From JANLSE01 sp038214135 (GTDB taxonomy: Bacteria > Chloroflexota > Chloroflexia > Chloroflexales > Roseiflexaceae): DNA of 60,350 nucleotides. Location of the stretch: the NCBI GenBank assembly GCA_038214135.1, contig JBBQSD010000021.1, positions 1-60,350 of the forward strand. Reading direction: 5' to 3'. Under the pieces are notes generated by a model. That model searched no databases. It was not told where the DNA came from and worked only from the letters and a program-made list of their open reading frames with translations. Numbering within the stretch: position 1 is the stretch's first letter; each line of letters starts with the position of its first letter. Shown piece after piece: positions 52,021-60,350 of the stretch. The translations under genes were made by a program, and so were the position numbers.

Positions 52021-52040
52021 CCGCAGGCTTTAGCCTGCGG
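52021..52040. repeat. Perfect palindrome CCGCAGGCTTTAGCCTGCGG
   Basis: 20-bp palindrome (centre mismatch TTTA) between the convergent cyclase and kinase genes. Family members lie at 17178-17197 and 30167-30186. It could act as a bidirectional terminator here. Confidence 0.75.
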
Positions 52041-52058
52041 GGCAAAGGGATAATTGCC

Positions 52059-54239
52059 CTATGCGTCAAGCACCTCACGCACCTTACGCACCAATGTCGC
52101 AGATGTAAATGGTTTTTGCAGGAGCACCATACCTGGATCAAGCCGACCATTGGTGACAATAGCTGTATCGGTATAGCCAGAGGTATACAGAACCCGGATG
52201 GTCGGATGCTCCCTAATGATTCGATCAGCGAGCATCCGGCCACCCATCTGTGGCATGACAACATCGGTCAACAGCAGATCGATCACCGACATTCCCACGG
52301 CGTTTGCGATCATGATCGCCTCCTCGCCAGTTGCCGCCTCTATCACAACATACCCATATGAGCGCAGCACCCGCGCCACCAGTTCACGAACCGCCTGTTC
52401 ATCCTCCACCAGCAGGATCGTCTCGCTGCCACCTGGCGTTGCATCACGCTCCTCTGGGTGGGTGATGCTCTGCACAAGTTCTTCTGCGCGTGGCAGGTAG
52501 ATTTTGACCGTCGTTCCATGGCCTGGTTCGCTATAGACCCAAATGTTACCATTGTTCTGTTTAACAATCCCATAGCAGGTTGCCAGACCAAGCCCAGTGC
52601 CCTGGCCAAGCTCTTTGGTGGTAAAGAATGGCTCGAACACATGCCGCTGCACTTCCGCATCCATACCAACACCAGTATCGCTGATTGCCAACATCACATA
52701 TGGCCCGGATGTGATCGCAACATGCTGCTGAAGATACTCATGTTCTAGATCAACATTCGCCAGCTCAATCACTAACTGCCCGCCAGATGGCATCGCATCG
52801 CGGGCATTGGCAACCAGATTAACGATCACCTGTTCGGCCTGCGTAACATCCAGCCGAATTGGCCACAGATCGGGCGGCGAGCTGATGATCAGCTCAATAT
52901 CCTCGCGGATTAGCCGCCGCAGCAATGTACTCATATCGGCGATCAGATCATTGAGCTTTATGGTCTGTGGATCATTGATCTGGCGACGAGCAAAGGCCAG
53001 CAACTGGCGAGTCAGGTTTGCTGCACGATTAGTCGCCTTCTGCACCTCCTGCAGATCAGCCAAGATCGCTGAGTCAGGAGGCAGCGACTCAATCACTAAA
53101 TCGGTATAGCCATCGATCACCACCAGCAGATTATTGAAATCGTGGGCAACGCCACCCGCCAGCCGGCCAATACCCTCCATCTTCTGGGCCTGCAGGAGCT
53201 GCGCCTCAAGCCGCCGCCGTTCAGTGACATTCCGGCAAACGATCACAACGACAGGCTGGCCATTCCAGCCTGCTACTGTCGCCTGTGACTCAAACCAGAA
53301 CCATTCGTCGCGATCATTGCGGTCGGAACGGATACTTCGAATACGGTAGGTTATCGTGGTATTCTGCTGCTGCTGTTCGAGCACCTGCGCCCAGTTCGCA
53401 AGAATAGTGGGCCGATCTTCTGGATGCACATGTTCCCATGCGGAATGACCAACTAACTTCTCTGGTTCGTGACCAAGCACCAGATCAAACGATGGGCTTA
53501 CATACACAAAGCATTGATCAATATTGACGATACCGATCAGATCAACAGAGTTTTCCGCGATCAACCGATAGCGCGACTCGCTCTCACGCAGCGCATCCCC
53601 AATGCTGCGCCGCTCCACAAGCTCCATCCGCAATCGTTCATTCACCTGCCGCAGATCATCGAATGCCGTTCGCAATGTGACGCTAAACCGATCCAGGAAT
53701 GATGCGACCAACCCAATCGAGAGAATCAGCACAAGAACGGTTTCGATCAGACTATGCCCGCCACTTGGCAAAAAGCCAACCAATGGCGACTGGAACTGCT
53801 CAAGAATTGCCACCGCGATCATAATCGCCATCGTCACCAGCGATGTCACCACCAGTGCCCAGCGGCCAATCAGCAAGCCAACCAGGGCGAGCGGCAGTGC
53901 GAAGACGAGTTCGAGGCCTGGAATTTGCGTGAAGCCACTGACAATCAGGCTCAATGATAATCCGAGTAGGATCGCAATAGCCACCAGGCCAACGGAGGTG
54001 TCATACAACCCGCGACGCAGCAGCCATAGTGCGCCAAGGGTTAAGAATAGCGTCAGCAGATTGGCGGTGCAACTGAGGATACGTGGGATCTCGCCCTGTG
54101 TACTATAGGAGATCGGCAGAGCTGCCAGCGCAACCACTATCACACCAATGATGATCGTCTGTAAACTAAGCGCCTGGCGCCGCTCAATTGGATCATCAAT
54201 GGGTAGTGCATTCAGCCAGGTATAGAATTGCTGCAACAT
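52059..54239 (-). CDS. PAS-containing membrane hybrid histidine kinase
   Basis: 726 residues from the ATG of 'MLQQFYTWLN' after AGGAT. Five to six membrane helices (about 25-185, MASE-like) and a coiled linker precede a PAS domain (about 218-345, 'ESRYRLIAENSVDLIGIVNIDQCFVYVSPSFDLVLGH') with PAC. HisKA is of the 'AGGVAHDFNNLLVVI' type (His366). HATPase_c ('NLVANARDAMPSGG', 'DTGVGMDAEVQRHVFEPFFTTK', 'GTGLGLATCYGIV') and a C-terminal receiver ('LLLTDVVMPQMGG') follow. It points towards the diguanylate cyclase gene, so the two are convergent. Confidence 0.92.
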   Translation of the reverse strand: MLQQFYTWLNALPIDDPIERRQALSLQTIIIGVIVVALAALPISYSTQGEIPRILSCTANLLTLFLTLGALWLLRRGLYDTSVGLVAIAILLGLSLSLIVSGFTQIPGLELVFALPLALVGLLIGRWALVVTSLVTMAIMIAVAILEQFQSPLVGFLPSGGHSLIETVLVLILSIGLVASFLDRFSVTLRTAFDDLRQVNERLRMELVERRSIGDALRESESRYRLIAENSVDLIGIVNIDQCFVYVSPSFDLVLGHEPEKLVGHSAWEHVHPEDRPTILANWAQVLEQQQQNTTITYRIRSIRSDRNDRDEWFWFESQATVAGWNGQPVVVIVCRNVTERRRLEAQLLQAQKMEGIGRLAGGVAHDFNNLLVVIDGYTDLVIESLPPDSAILADLQEVQKATNRAANLTRQLLAFARRQINDPQTIKLNDLIADMSTLLRRLIREDIELIISSPPDLWPIRLDVTQAEQVIVNLVANARDAMPSGGQLVIELANVDLEHEYLQQHVAITSGPYVMLAISDTGVGMDAEVQRHVFEPFFTTKELGQGTGLGLATCYGIVKQNNGNIWVYSEPGHGTTVKIYLPRAEELVQSITHPEERDATPGGSETILLVEDEQAVRELVARVLRSYGYVVIEAATGEEAIMIANAVGMSVIDLLLTDVVMPQMGGRMLADRIIREHPTIRVLYTSGYTDTAIVTNGRLDPGMVLLQKPFTSATLVRKVREVLDA

Positions 54240-54404
54240 AGAATATCCTATGGCGTGCGAATGCGACAATATCTATTTTCGTATACTATACACGACAAGC
54301 AGTGTACAAACAGTATGGAAAGTGTAGGGAAATCGCACAGGTTATGCAACATAGCAATTCTCTTTGAATAGAATGCATTTCGCAAATTTGTTCGACTAAT
54401 CAGG

Positions 54405-54433
54405 TTGACAGGTCTACTGGCTTGCGGTAACAT
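54405..54433 (+). promoter_or_regulatory. xerC promoter
   Basis: Perfect -35 TTGACA (54405-54410), 17-nt spacer, -10 TAACAT (54428-54433). The start is near 54440, giving a leader of about 145 nt that contains a hairpin, CGCTGCC-GAAC-GGCAGCG (54531-54548), 36 nt before the ATG. Confidence 0.6.
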
Positions 54434-54583
54434 AACGTAAGCGCCAATATACATCGCCAGATGAGCGAGTGTGACTGAAGCGGAGTTTGGGCCGTCTTCT
54501 TCTCGCATAGACGGTTATGTTGAGCTGCGACGCTGCCGAACGGCAGCGTACTTGCGTAGATAGACCAGTGTGGAGCGAACACC

Positions 54584-55510
54584 ATGAATGAACAGGTCGA
54601 GGCGTTTCTGCGTCATCTGATCGATCGGCGTGGATTAGCGGCAAATACGACAGCCGCCTATCGGACCGACCTGGAGCAGTTCGGTATTTTTCTACGTGAG
54701 CGCTCGGTTGGATCATGGCTCGATGTAACCCACGATGACATTCTGGCCTTTCTGCTGTTCCTGCGCGAGCGACGCTACGCAAACTCAACGGTCGCACGCC
54801 GGACTGCTGCGGTAAAATCGTTCTATGCCTTTTTGGCGGCAGAGCATCTGATCCCGAGTGATCCAACCGAGCAGATCGATTCGCCAAAGGTTGATCGATA
54901 TCTGCCCAAATCACTCTCGCCAGAACAGGTCGATGATCTGCTTGAACTGCCATTACGTGAGCCAACACCCGAGCGGCTTCGTGATAAGGCCATGCTCGAA
55001 CTGCTGTATGCAACTGGTGTTCGTGTGAGTGAACTGGTGGCACTCAATCTCGAAGATGTAACCGAATCGAGCGTGCGCTGCATTGGGAAAGCAGGGCGCG
55101 AACGAACACTGCCACTGGTTGGTTCAGTCCAGACGGCAATTGAAGAGTATCTTGATATTGCTCGCAATCAGTTGGCCCGCAATAATCCGCAGAAGATCGA
55201 TGCGCTGTTCCTGAATCATCGTGGCAAACGCCTGACGCGCCAGGGATTTTGGCTCATCCTCAAGAATTATGCAGAGGAATTGGGCCTGAGCGATCTGACA
55301 CCCCATACGCTGCGGCATTCTTTCGCCGCCCATATGGTGGCCAATGGTGCCGATCTACGCGCCGTCCAGGTGCTGCTTGGCCATGCATCACTAGCAACAA
55401 CCCAGATCTATAGCCAGCTTGGAGCCACCTCCAGCAGGAGCGTCAATGGCAATGAGACGATTGAAGATACAGAACAGAGTGCCGTACTCGTTGAGGAAGA
55501 TAAAGACTAA
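54584..55510 (+). CDS. Tyrosine recombinase XerC/XerD family
   Basis: 308 residues. N-terminal SAM-like core-binding domain (1-95, 'FLRHLIDRRGLAANTTAAYRTDLEQFGIFL') and catalytic domain with all six residues: Arg147 ('ATGVRVSEL'), Lys169, His241 and Arg244 ('HTLRHSFAAH'), His267 ('LLGHASLATTQIY') and Tyr276. The acidic C-terminal tail is slightly longer than usual. It is consistent with the housekeeping chromosome-dimer recombinase. No flanking integrase-type attachment sites are seen. Convergent with the lipoprotein gene, overlapping it by 4 nt. Confidence 0.92.
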   Translation: MNEQVEAFLRHLIDRRGLAANTTAAYRTDLEQFGIFLRERSVGSWLDVTHDDILAFLLFLRERRYANSTVARRTAAVKSFYAFLAAEHLIPSDPTEQIDSPKVDRYLPKSLSPEQVDDLLELPLREPTPERLRDKAMLELLYATGVRVSELVALNLEDVTESSVRCIGKAGRERTLPLVGSVQTAIEEYLDIARNQLARNNPQKIDALFLNHRGKRLTRQGFWLILKNYAEELGLSDLTPHTLRHSFAAHMVANGADLRAVQVLLGHASLATTQIYSQLGATSSRSVNGNETIEDTEQSAVLVEEDKD

Positions 55511-56712
55511 AACCCGATCTTGATGATCGTTCGGCCTGTTTTATCCTGAAAGAACCCGACGCCATCCTGAATGAGGCCAGTATAGAAGCCCATCTTCGTT
55601 TCCTGCTGTTCGACTTTGATGCGCCCGATCACCAGGGCTTCCTCGCCGGGCATCAGCAGATCCTCAACAAATGGCACCTTCCACTGTTCGGGTGGGCGCG
55701 GCGAGATCGCCCACCGAAACGGGTAGCGCTTGCCAGCGCCACTGTTCGAATCCCAATCGACGCCGATCCGCCAGAAGCCACCAGATTTTGCAGCATAGCG
55801 CTCATTCTCGATTGATGAAAAAACCTGCTGGGTGCTATATTCATACCCGGATGGCGGGCCATAGGTGCGGATCGGCACTGTTCCAGTGTTCTTCACACGC
55901 ATAGTGACGGTAAAGACTTCACTGAGCATGATTGATTGCGGTGCCATATAACTATAGGTAATCGTTGCCTCTGGCTGCCCAGCACCAACAACAGTAATCG
56001 GAACCTGCTGCCGAACGGTGCTGCCATAGCGATCCTGGGCGCGAATCGTGTAGGTGTAGATACCATCAGGCAGCACGCGGCCATCTGGTGTGCGGCCATT
56101 CCAGAAGGTGCGCTGCAGTATCGGTTCCTGCTCCTCATTGGCTACGAGCGCATATACATCCCGGCCATCGGGGCTCGTCACCGTAATATCAACAGTCGCC
56201 GTAACAGGCAGGCGATACGTGATTTCGGCAACATCATCAATACCATCGGCATTGGGTGTAATCGACATTGGCGCGATCACAAGATCAGCGATCTCGGGCA
56301 GCGGCACATCGCTATCCTCAATCGTCAACGGGCGCTCAACAGTCGCCGATGTCCCATCATCGGCGGCAGCCGCAACAATAACCGTATAGCGCCCAGCAGG
56401 CAACAACCGCCGCAGCAGGATTGGATCAGTGGTGGGGGCCGTGCCATCGAAGCGCAGAGTATAAACATCCGCCGATTCACGGCGCGTCTCATTCTCGCGC
56501 AACATATAGCGCGTTCCATCGGCACCCTGCAGATAGACAGAGACACGCGCCAGTTGCCCAACAGCATAACTGATTGTCGCCGTCTCGCCACCATTGGTTG
56601 GACGCAACACCGCCGTCGAAACGCTCACATCACGCAGTAATGAACGCGAGCCACAACCAGGCAATGCCGATGCCAGCAGCAGTATCAAACAAAGGGTAAT
56701 CAATCGTTTCAT
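55507..56712 (-). CDS. Secreted lipoprotein with FlgD-like Ig domain
   Basis: 401 residues. Lipobox 'ASALPGCGS' puts the lipidated Cys at residue 20. Two beta-rich domains follow, the second with 'ITPNADGIDDVAEITYRLPVTATVDITV...FWNGRTPDGRVLPDGIYTYTIRAQD', the FlgD Ig-like pattern ('WDG.D..G..V..G.Y.Y'). The last 150 residues contain 'TGTVPIRTYGPPSGYEYST' and look like a CARDB-like or adhesive domain. Its ATG overlaps the stop of the upstream membrane-protein gene (ATGA), showing translational coupling. Surface role inferred. Confidence 0.85.
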   Translation of the reverse strand: MKRLITLCLILLLASALPGCGSRSLLRDVSVSTAVLRPTNGGETATISYAVGQLARVSVYLQGADGTRYMLRENETRRESADVYTLRFDGTAPTTDPILLRRLLPAGRYTVIVAAAADDGTSATVERPLTIEDSDVPLPEIADLVIAPMSITPNADGIDDVAEITYRLPVTATVDITVTSPDGRDVYALVANEEQEPILQRTFWNGRTPDGRVLPDGIYTYTIRAQDRYGSTVRQQVPITVVGAGQPEATITYSYMAPQSIMLSEVFTVTMRVKNTGTVPIRTYGPPSGYEYSTQQVFSSIENERYAAKSGGFWRIGVDWDSNSGAGKRYPFRWAISPRPPEQWKVPFVEDLLMPGEEALVIGRIKVEQQETKMGFYTGLIQDGVGFFQDKTGRTIIKIGF

Positions 56713-57725
56713 AATTCTATTCTAGTATCAGGTGGCACCGTATCGGAGTGTATTGTATCATCGGTTTCTGGCTGCCCACGAAACCGCCGCGAGATGATTG
56801 CCAGCGCGATTGCGCCAAGCGAGACACCAAACCAGAGTGTACAGAAACGAATAATAATCGTCGCCACCGTTGCTGGGCCAGCTGCCATTGGCACAAGCAG
56901 CGTAAGCAAGCCAGTGCTCGATGCTTCCGAGACGCCAAGGCCGCCTGGCAGAAACGAGACCAACCCGAACAGCGTTGATGCCGAAAACACAAACGTCGCC
57001 ACCAGCAGCAGTTGGGTCGTGCCCGTAATCCCCAGGCCAATCAGGACATAATAGAGCGCGACACATTCACCAAACCAGGAAACCAGGCTGATCAGCGTTG
57101 AGACGAGCAGGATGCGCCAACCAAGCAACTGGCGGGTACTATCATACATCAGCGTCAGGCGTGGGGCAATTTTCGCACCAAGCGGCATGCGCGCCACCAG
57201 GCCAATCATGCGTTCAGAAAGGCTACGGCTCTGTGCAATCCCAATGCCGATGGTGGTCAGCACCACCAGTGCGATAAAGGCTGGCTGAGCGGGTGGATAG
57301 AATGTTAACCCTAAGCCCATGAGCAACAGCATCGCCAGGCCATCGGTGATTCGTTCAGCCAGAACGATTGGCGCAGAAGCACTGATCGCCGTGCCGTTCA
57401 GGCGCTTGAGCAGGTAGGATTTCAGCACCTCGCCAATCTTGCCAGGTGTGACAGCCATCACCATACCGCTGGTGAACAGCAAGCCGCTATCGGCAGAGCT
57501 CACACCCTGGCCCATGCCCATCCGCCGCAGATAGTAATCCCACTTCAGCCAGCGCAGAACATAGTTCGCAAGTGTGAACCCAATGACTGCTGGCAAAACG
57601 GCGACCTGAAATGTGCTGAAACTCTGGCCAACCTGACGAATATCGCTGGCCAAGCCCAACGCGATGATCACACCAAGCCCGAGTAAAGCCGATATGATAA
57701 TGTTACGACGAAGATTTGATGGCAT
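56709..57725 (-). CDS. Lysylphosphatidylglycerol synthase TM-region (UPF0104) family protein
   Basis: 338 residues with about eight membrane helices. 'LRWLKWDYYLRRMG', 'MVMAVTPGKIGEVLKSYLLKRLNG', 'ERITDGLAMLL' and 'FLPGGLGVSEASSTGLL' are the conserved motifs of the MprF flippase-domain superfamily (AglD/YbhN). No aminoacyl transferase domain is attached, so a role in lipid-linked substrate transport or glycosyl transfer is more likely than lysyl-PG synthesis. Co-translated with the lipoprotein. Confidence 0.88.
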   Translation of the reverse strand: MPSNLRRNIIISALLGLGVIIALGLASDIRQVGQSFSTFQVAVLPAVIGFTLANYVLRWLKWDYYLRRMGMGQGVSSADSGLLFTSGMVMAVTPGKIGEVLKSYLLKRLNGTAISASAPIVLAERITDGLAMLLLMGLGLTFYPPAQPAFIALVVLTTIGIGIAQSRSLSERMIGLVARMPLGAKIAPRLTLMYDSTRQLLGWRILLVSTLISLVSWFGECVALYYVLIGLGITGTTQLLLVATFVFSASTLFGLVSFLPGGLGVSEASSTGLLTLLVPMAAGPATVATIIIRFCTLWFGVSLGAIALAIISRRFRGQPETDDTIHSDTVPPDTRIEL

Positions 57726-57730
57726 ACCAA

Positions 57731-57857
57731 TTAGCTTTCAGCTTTCAGCACTCAGCTTTCAGCTTTCTAATGATCAATACTTGTACCAACAATAGACGTT
57801 GTAGTGACAACAGAACATTCACTTGCACCAAAAAGCTGACGGCTGACGGCTGAGAGC
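57731..57857. repeat. Two heptamer tracts: AGCTTTC and GCTGACG
   Basis: AGCTTTC/AGCTTTC/AGCACTC/AGCTTTC/AGCTTTC (57733-57767) follows the start side of the UPF0104 gene. AGCTGAC/GGCTGAC/GGCTGAG/AGC (57834-57857) runs into the stop codon of the epimerase-like gene. These are two further 7-mer families. Confidence 0.85.
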
Positions 57858-58261
57858 TACACATGCTGAACCAACTCAATCAGCACACCCATTGCGGCCT
57901 TTGGATGCACAAACGCCACGAGTGTATTATGCAACCCTGGGCGCGGTTGTTCATCAATCAGGCGTACACCACTGGCTCGCAACGAATCCAGCGCTGCCAT
58001 AATATCATCAACCCGATAGGCTACATGATGCATGCCAGCGCCTCGTTCGGCCAGGTATTTTGCGAATGCAGCATCTGCTGAAGTTGGCGCAATCAGTTCA
58101 AGGAATGTCCCACCAACCCGAGCGACAGCAACGCGCATGTGCCGTTCGGGCATGTCCAGGATTTCCCATTCCGCCACGCCAAACGAATCGCGATAGAATG
58201 CTATTGCTTCTTCGATGCTATTGACTGCAAAGCCAAGATGATCAACATGCGTGAACATCAT
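57857..58261 (-). CDS. Methylmalonyl-CoA epimerase-like (VOC superfamily) protein
   Basis: 134 residues from the ATG after GGGAGG (MMFTHVDHLGFAV). Two beta-alpha-beta-beta-beta modules; metal ligands are probably His in 'FTHVDHLGFAV', Glu in 'TFLELIAPTS', His in 'GAGMHHVAYRVDD' and Glu in 'GVLIELVQHV', as in methylmalonyl-CoA epimerase. 'RVDDIMAALDSLRASGVRLIDEQPRPGLHNTLVAFVHPKAAMGVLIEL' is close to the mcee pattern. The pathway could be propionyl-CoA assimilation or breakdown; the mutase is not in the window. Confidence 0.85.
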   Translation of the reverse strand: MMFTHVDHLGFAVNSIEEAIAFYRDSFGVAEWEILDMPERHMRVAVARVGGTFLELIAPTSADAAFAKYLAERGAGMHHVAYRVDDIMAALDSLRASGVRLIDEQPRPGLHNTLVAFVHPKAAMGVLIELVQHV

Positions 58262-58381
58262 CACAACCTCCCTGCCAAACGCGAAGTGTATCACCGGGCG
58301 GCATGTGCGTCAATATGCGTAGCTTTCCATCTATTCAGGATCGGTATTCACTCTGTTCATCGTAAACGACAGGAGGCCATG

Positions 58382-58894
58382 ATGGAACCATTCCCCGATG
58401 CAACCGACCGATTGGTGATCGACCCAAGCGCCTATATTTCACCAGCTGCCTATGTCCACGGAAGTGTCACAATCGGTGCGGATGCAAGTATCTGGCCGAT
58501 GGCTGTTGTCCGTGGTGATAACAGCCGTATCCAGATCGGCGCACGCACCAATATTCAGGATGGAAGTATTCTGCATTCCGATCCAGATGCACCACTAACA
58601 ATTGGTGATGATGTGACAATCGGCCATGGTGCGATTGTGCATGGCTGCACAATTGCCAATGAGGTGATGATTGGCATCGGTGCGGTGGTGCTGAATCATG
58701 CCACAATTGGCCCGCGCTGTGTGATTGCGGCCCGCGCATTGGTGACAGAGGGGATGCATGTGCCACCCGACTCAATCGTTATTGGTATTCCGGGTAAAAT
58801 CCACCCATTGCGCGAAGAACTGCTGGCTCGCCTTCGGCGCACCGCCCGCAATTATGTCGAACAGAAACAACGCCATCGGAATGTGACAGGCTGA
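58382..58894 (+). CDS. Gamma-class carbonic anhydrase-like hexapeptide protein
   Basis: 170 residues; the second of two adjacent ATGs is chosen, 5 nt after AGGAGG. Left-handed beta-helix 'SAYISPAAYVHGSVTIGADASIWPMAVVRGDNSRIQIGARTNIQDGSILHSD' followed by 'DDVTIGHGAIVHGCTIANEVMIGIGAVVLN'. The zinc-ligand His pattern of gamma carbonic anhydrases ('LHSD', 'IGHGAIVHG') is intact. Members of the YrdA/PaaY subgroup often lack measured activity, so catalysis is uncertain. Divergent from the epimerase gene across a 120-nt gap. Confidence 0.9.
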   Translation: MEPFPDATDRLVIDPSAYISPAAYVHGSVTIGADASIWPMAVVRGDNSRIQIGARTNIQDGSILHSDPDAPLTIGDDVTIGHGAIVHGCTIANEVMIGIGAVVLNHATIGPRCVIAARALVTEGMHVPPDSIVIGIPGKIHPLREELLARLRRTARNYVEQKQRHRNVTG

Positions 58895-58975
58895 CCCTGA
58901 CCCTTTTGACAGGGTGATGGGGTGAAGGGTGATATACATCTCGTTACGGATTTCTTCAGAATCGTGCCGCAGACC

Positions 58976-59075
58976 CCTCACCCCAACCCCCTCTCCCCAA
59001 CCCCCTCTCCCACACAGCGAGAGGGGCGCAAGCAGCCCCCCTCTCCCCAACCCCTCTCCCACACAGCGAGAGGGG
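58976..59075. repeat. Double CCCCTCTCCC/GAGAGGGG element
   Basis: Two adjacent copies of CCCCAACCCC(C)TCTCCCACACAGCGAGAGGGG form hairpins CCCCTCTC/GAGAGGGG. The surrounding gap (58895-59151) otherwise holds only CAATCAGGG repeats at 59087-59110. Same family as 35735 and 44574. Confidence 0.75.
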
Positions 59076-59151
59076 TGCAAATGGTGACAATCAGGGCAAT
59101 CAGGGCAATATTGGTTATCGCCCATCCCGTTCTCACCATCACCCGATCCCA

Positions 59152-59832
59152 TCACCCCTCCTCCTTGGCCTCCGCAGACGCCATAGGAACAGAATCCGGG
59201 GCAGCAATCACTGGTGCAGGTGTTGGCATAACTGTTGCCGGCGCAGGTTCAGACATAATTGGTGTGGGTGTTGGCGCAGGAACCATTGGTACGGGTGGTA
59301 GCGGTATTTCAGCAATAGGTGCTGGTGCAACAGCAACCACTGGTGCAGGGTTTTCGGCAGGCGCAACCGCAGCAACGGGTGGCAGAACTGTTGGCGGGTT
59401 CAGATCGGCATGGGCCAGGCGGCCAACCAATGGATAATAGAATGGTTTGCCACGATAGGTCTGAAACGCACCAAACAATCCATAGATAGATGCGGCAATG
59501 CCAAACAGGATTGGTAGAATCATGCCGCTCAATGCCAACCAGAACGGCCCTGGTACGCTACCAGCCGGGTAGAGTTCTGGGCGGAGCGCAATTGGCAGGA
59601 GCGCAAGCGCCACACACAGGCCCCAGGAGAGCGAGAGGATGAGTGCGATCACCAGCACCAACCCCTGAAACGCAAGTGCCTGAATGGCATGGCCACGCAC
59701 ATAGGCCGAGCGCTCACGCTGGGTGGCCCAGATCATCGCTGCGCCAATCAGCCCAATCAGGCTCAGGCCATTTGTGATAATGCTGGCATGGGCGAGCGCC
59801 GCCAGGGTGCGCTCATCGCTACTCGATTGCAT
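59152..59832 (-). CDS. DUF4870-like membrane protein with Pro/Ala-rich tail
   Basis: 226 residues from the ATG preceded by GGAGGAAGG (MQSSSDERTL). 'ERTLAALAHASIITNGLSLIGLIGAAMIWATQRERSAYVRGHAIQALAFQ' is the DUF4870 pattern. Four membrane helices run to about residue 133. The last 80 residues are low-complexity Pro/Ala/Val ('APAPIAEIPLPPVPMVPAPTPTP'), a disordered cytoplasmic or exposed tail that is not part of the usual family. Function unknown. Confidence 0.85.
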   Translation of the reverse strand: MQSSSDERTLAALAHASIITNGLSLIGLIGAAMIWATQRERSAYVRGHAIQALAFQGLVLVIALILSLSWGLCVALALLPIALRPELYPAGSVPGPFWLALSGMILPILFGIAASIYGLFGAFQTYRGKPFYYPLVGRLAHADLNPPTVLPPVAAVAPAENPAPVVAVAPAPIAEIPLPPVPMVPAPTPTPIMSEPAPATVMPTPAPVIAAPDSVPMASAEAKEEG

Positions 59833-59942
59833 CGAGCCTTCCTCCATCAACAAGGAAGTAGATTATAGCATAGTGCTGATTATTGCATCTAGGCGACAAG
59901 CCGGTTACGTCTGATGAAATAGGTTAGCCAGCTATGGTCAAC

Positions 59943-60137
59943 TTAGGGGTTGATCAGCGCATAGGCAACCGCCTCGTCCAATGTCATCCGCGCAGCGGCA
60001 CAGTAGTCAACGAGTTCGGTATTGATGAATTCCCCACCATACACTGCCCTCCGTGTTCGTTCAATTCCGAACGTCGGAGGGTACGAGTATTCGTGAGGCA
60101 ACAACCTGGTCAAAGTGAGATTTCCCGCGAGGTCATG
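59943..60137 (-). pseudogene. Decayed C-terminus of an ATPase-TPR type regulator
   Basis: An open minus-strand frame with no usable upstream ATG or GTG reads 'YPPTFGIERTRRAV...YCAAARMTLDEAVAYALINP' and stops. This resembles the end of the cyclase-ATPase-TPR protein encoded at 25826-29671 ('LPPAEQARVDRML...ATGQALQIDQAIALALAMPL') and of many Chloroflexota LuxR/SARP-type regulators ('MTLEQAIAYAL'). I infer a 3' relic. A plus-strand reading of 59934-60173 is possible but less protein-like. Confidence 0.4.
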
Positions 60138-60232
60138 CGCGTTGCCCAGAGAAGAGGCAGACAGAGGAGCTGAGCATGCACAAGTTCGATTCGGGCTCGT
60201 GGCCGGGCACGCCCGAACCGCGGGCCAGCGGG

Positions 60233-60350
60233 CTAGGTGGCGCTGCCGATTTCTAAACTGTTCGCTCCGGCTAGCTCGGCCAACTGCTCCTCTGCCGTTG
60301 CGAAGAGATCCAGCGTTGCTCCGCGCTGACAGACTGCTTGAAAACGCTCC
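60233..60350 (-). CDS. 3' end of a gene extending beyond the window
   Basis: 38 complete C-terminal codons ending in TAG: 'ERFQAVCQRGATLDLF' followed by 'ATAEEQLAELAGANSLEIG'. The frame is open to the right edge, and its composition is that of a real protein. No family can be assigned from this fragment. Confidence 0.5.
   Translation of the reverse strand, partial: ERFQAVCQRGATLDLFATAEEQLAELAGANSLEIGSAT

Noticed and set aside
54584..55510. XerC/D gene as the integrase of a mobile island
   Set aside because: It looks like the housekeeping recombinase (about 300 residues, canonical spacing), and no att-like direct repeats or cargo genes are seen nearby.
60181..60225. tRNA T-loop-like GTTCGATTC near the right edge
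   Set aside because: No acceptor or anticodon stems can be drawn around it.

Overview
The window looks like a chromosomal segment of a filamentous Chloroflexota bacterium (class Chloroflexia, relatives of Herpetosiphon, Kouleothrix or Roseiflexus). The reasons are gene style rather than a marker gene: a secreted CSLREA/beta-helix/C25-peptidase giant, a cyclase-ATPase-TPR regulator of the type common in that phylum, a DUF507 gene, many short palindromic dispersed repeats, and cyanobacteria-like heptanucleotide tandem repeats between genes. The lineage is an inference. No phage or plasmid functions are visible.

Layout. 1-4.3 kb: a palindrome array, an unknown membrane-anchored protein, two SAM methyltransferases, a DUF507 protein and a TVP38/VTT membrane protein. 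4.7-10.3 kb (minus strand): a compact operon dhaK-dhaL-glpK-dhaM-ptsH-ptsI, a complete phosphorelay from phosphoenolpyruvate to dihydroxyacetone with glycerol kinase inside it and no sugar permease. 10.3-11.7 kb: an HD hydrolase and a TrmH/RlmB rRNA methyltransferase. 11.9-17.0 kb: hrcA-grpE-dnaK-dnaJ behind a perfect CIRCE operator. 17.8-25.6 kb: a 2602-residue secreted putative C25 (gingipain-like) protease. 25.8-29.9 kb: a 1281-residue cyclase-ATPase-TPR protein and a 60-residue gene.

30.3-36.5 kb (minus strand): a drug-efflux type ABC operon (TetR regulator, ABC-2 permease, HlyD adaptor, two ATPases) laid out like E. coli cecR-ybhGFSR, with three matching 20-bp palindromes next to its two promoters. 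36.6-41.4 kb: DUF1405 protein, hexapeptide acyltransferase, cyclophilin, Fes-like esterase and gatB. 41.7-44.8 kb: rpsO-pnp with a structured pnp leader, then tRNA-Gly(CCC) with its own promoter and terminator. 45-46.7 kb: a small scar region with a membrane protein, a NERD protein, gene remnants and a MITE-like fragment. 46.8-54.2 kb: a signalling cluster (propeller hybrid kinase, REC-GGDEF cyclase, PAS hybrid kinase). 54.4-59.9 kb: a XerC/D recombinase, a lipoprotein, a flippase-like membrane protein, a methylmalonyl-CoA epimerase-like protein, a gamma-carbonic-anhydrase-like protein and a DUF4870 protein. The right edge holds a decayed regulator C-terminus and the 3' end of a gene that runs out of the window.

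The most unusual global feature is the set of short tandem repeats, mostly with a 7-nt period and of several unrelated sequences, at more than a dozen intergenic sites. Many lie inside operons, and several supply the last codons or stop codon of the neighbouring gene.
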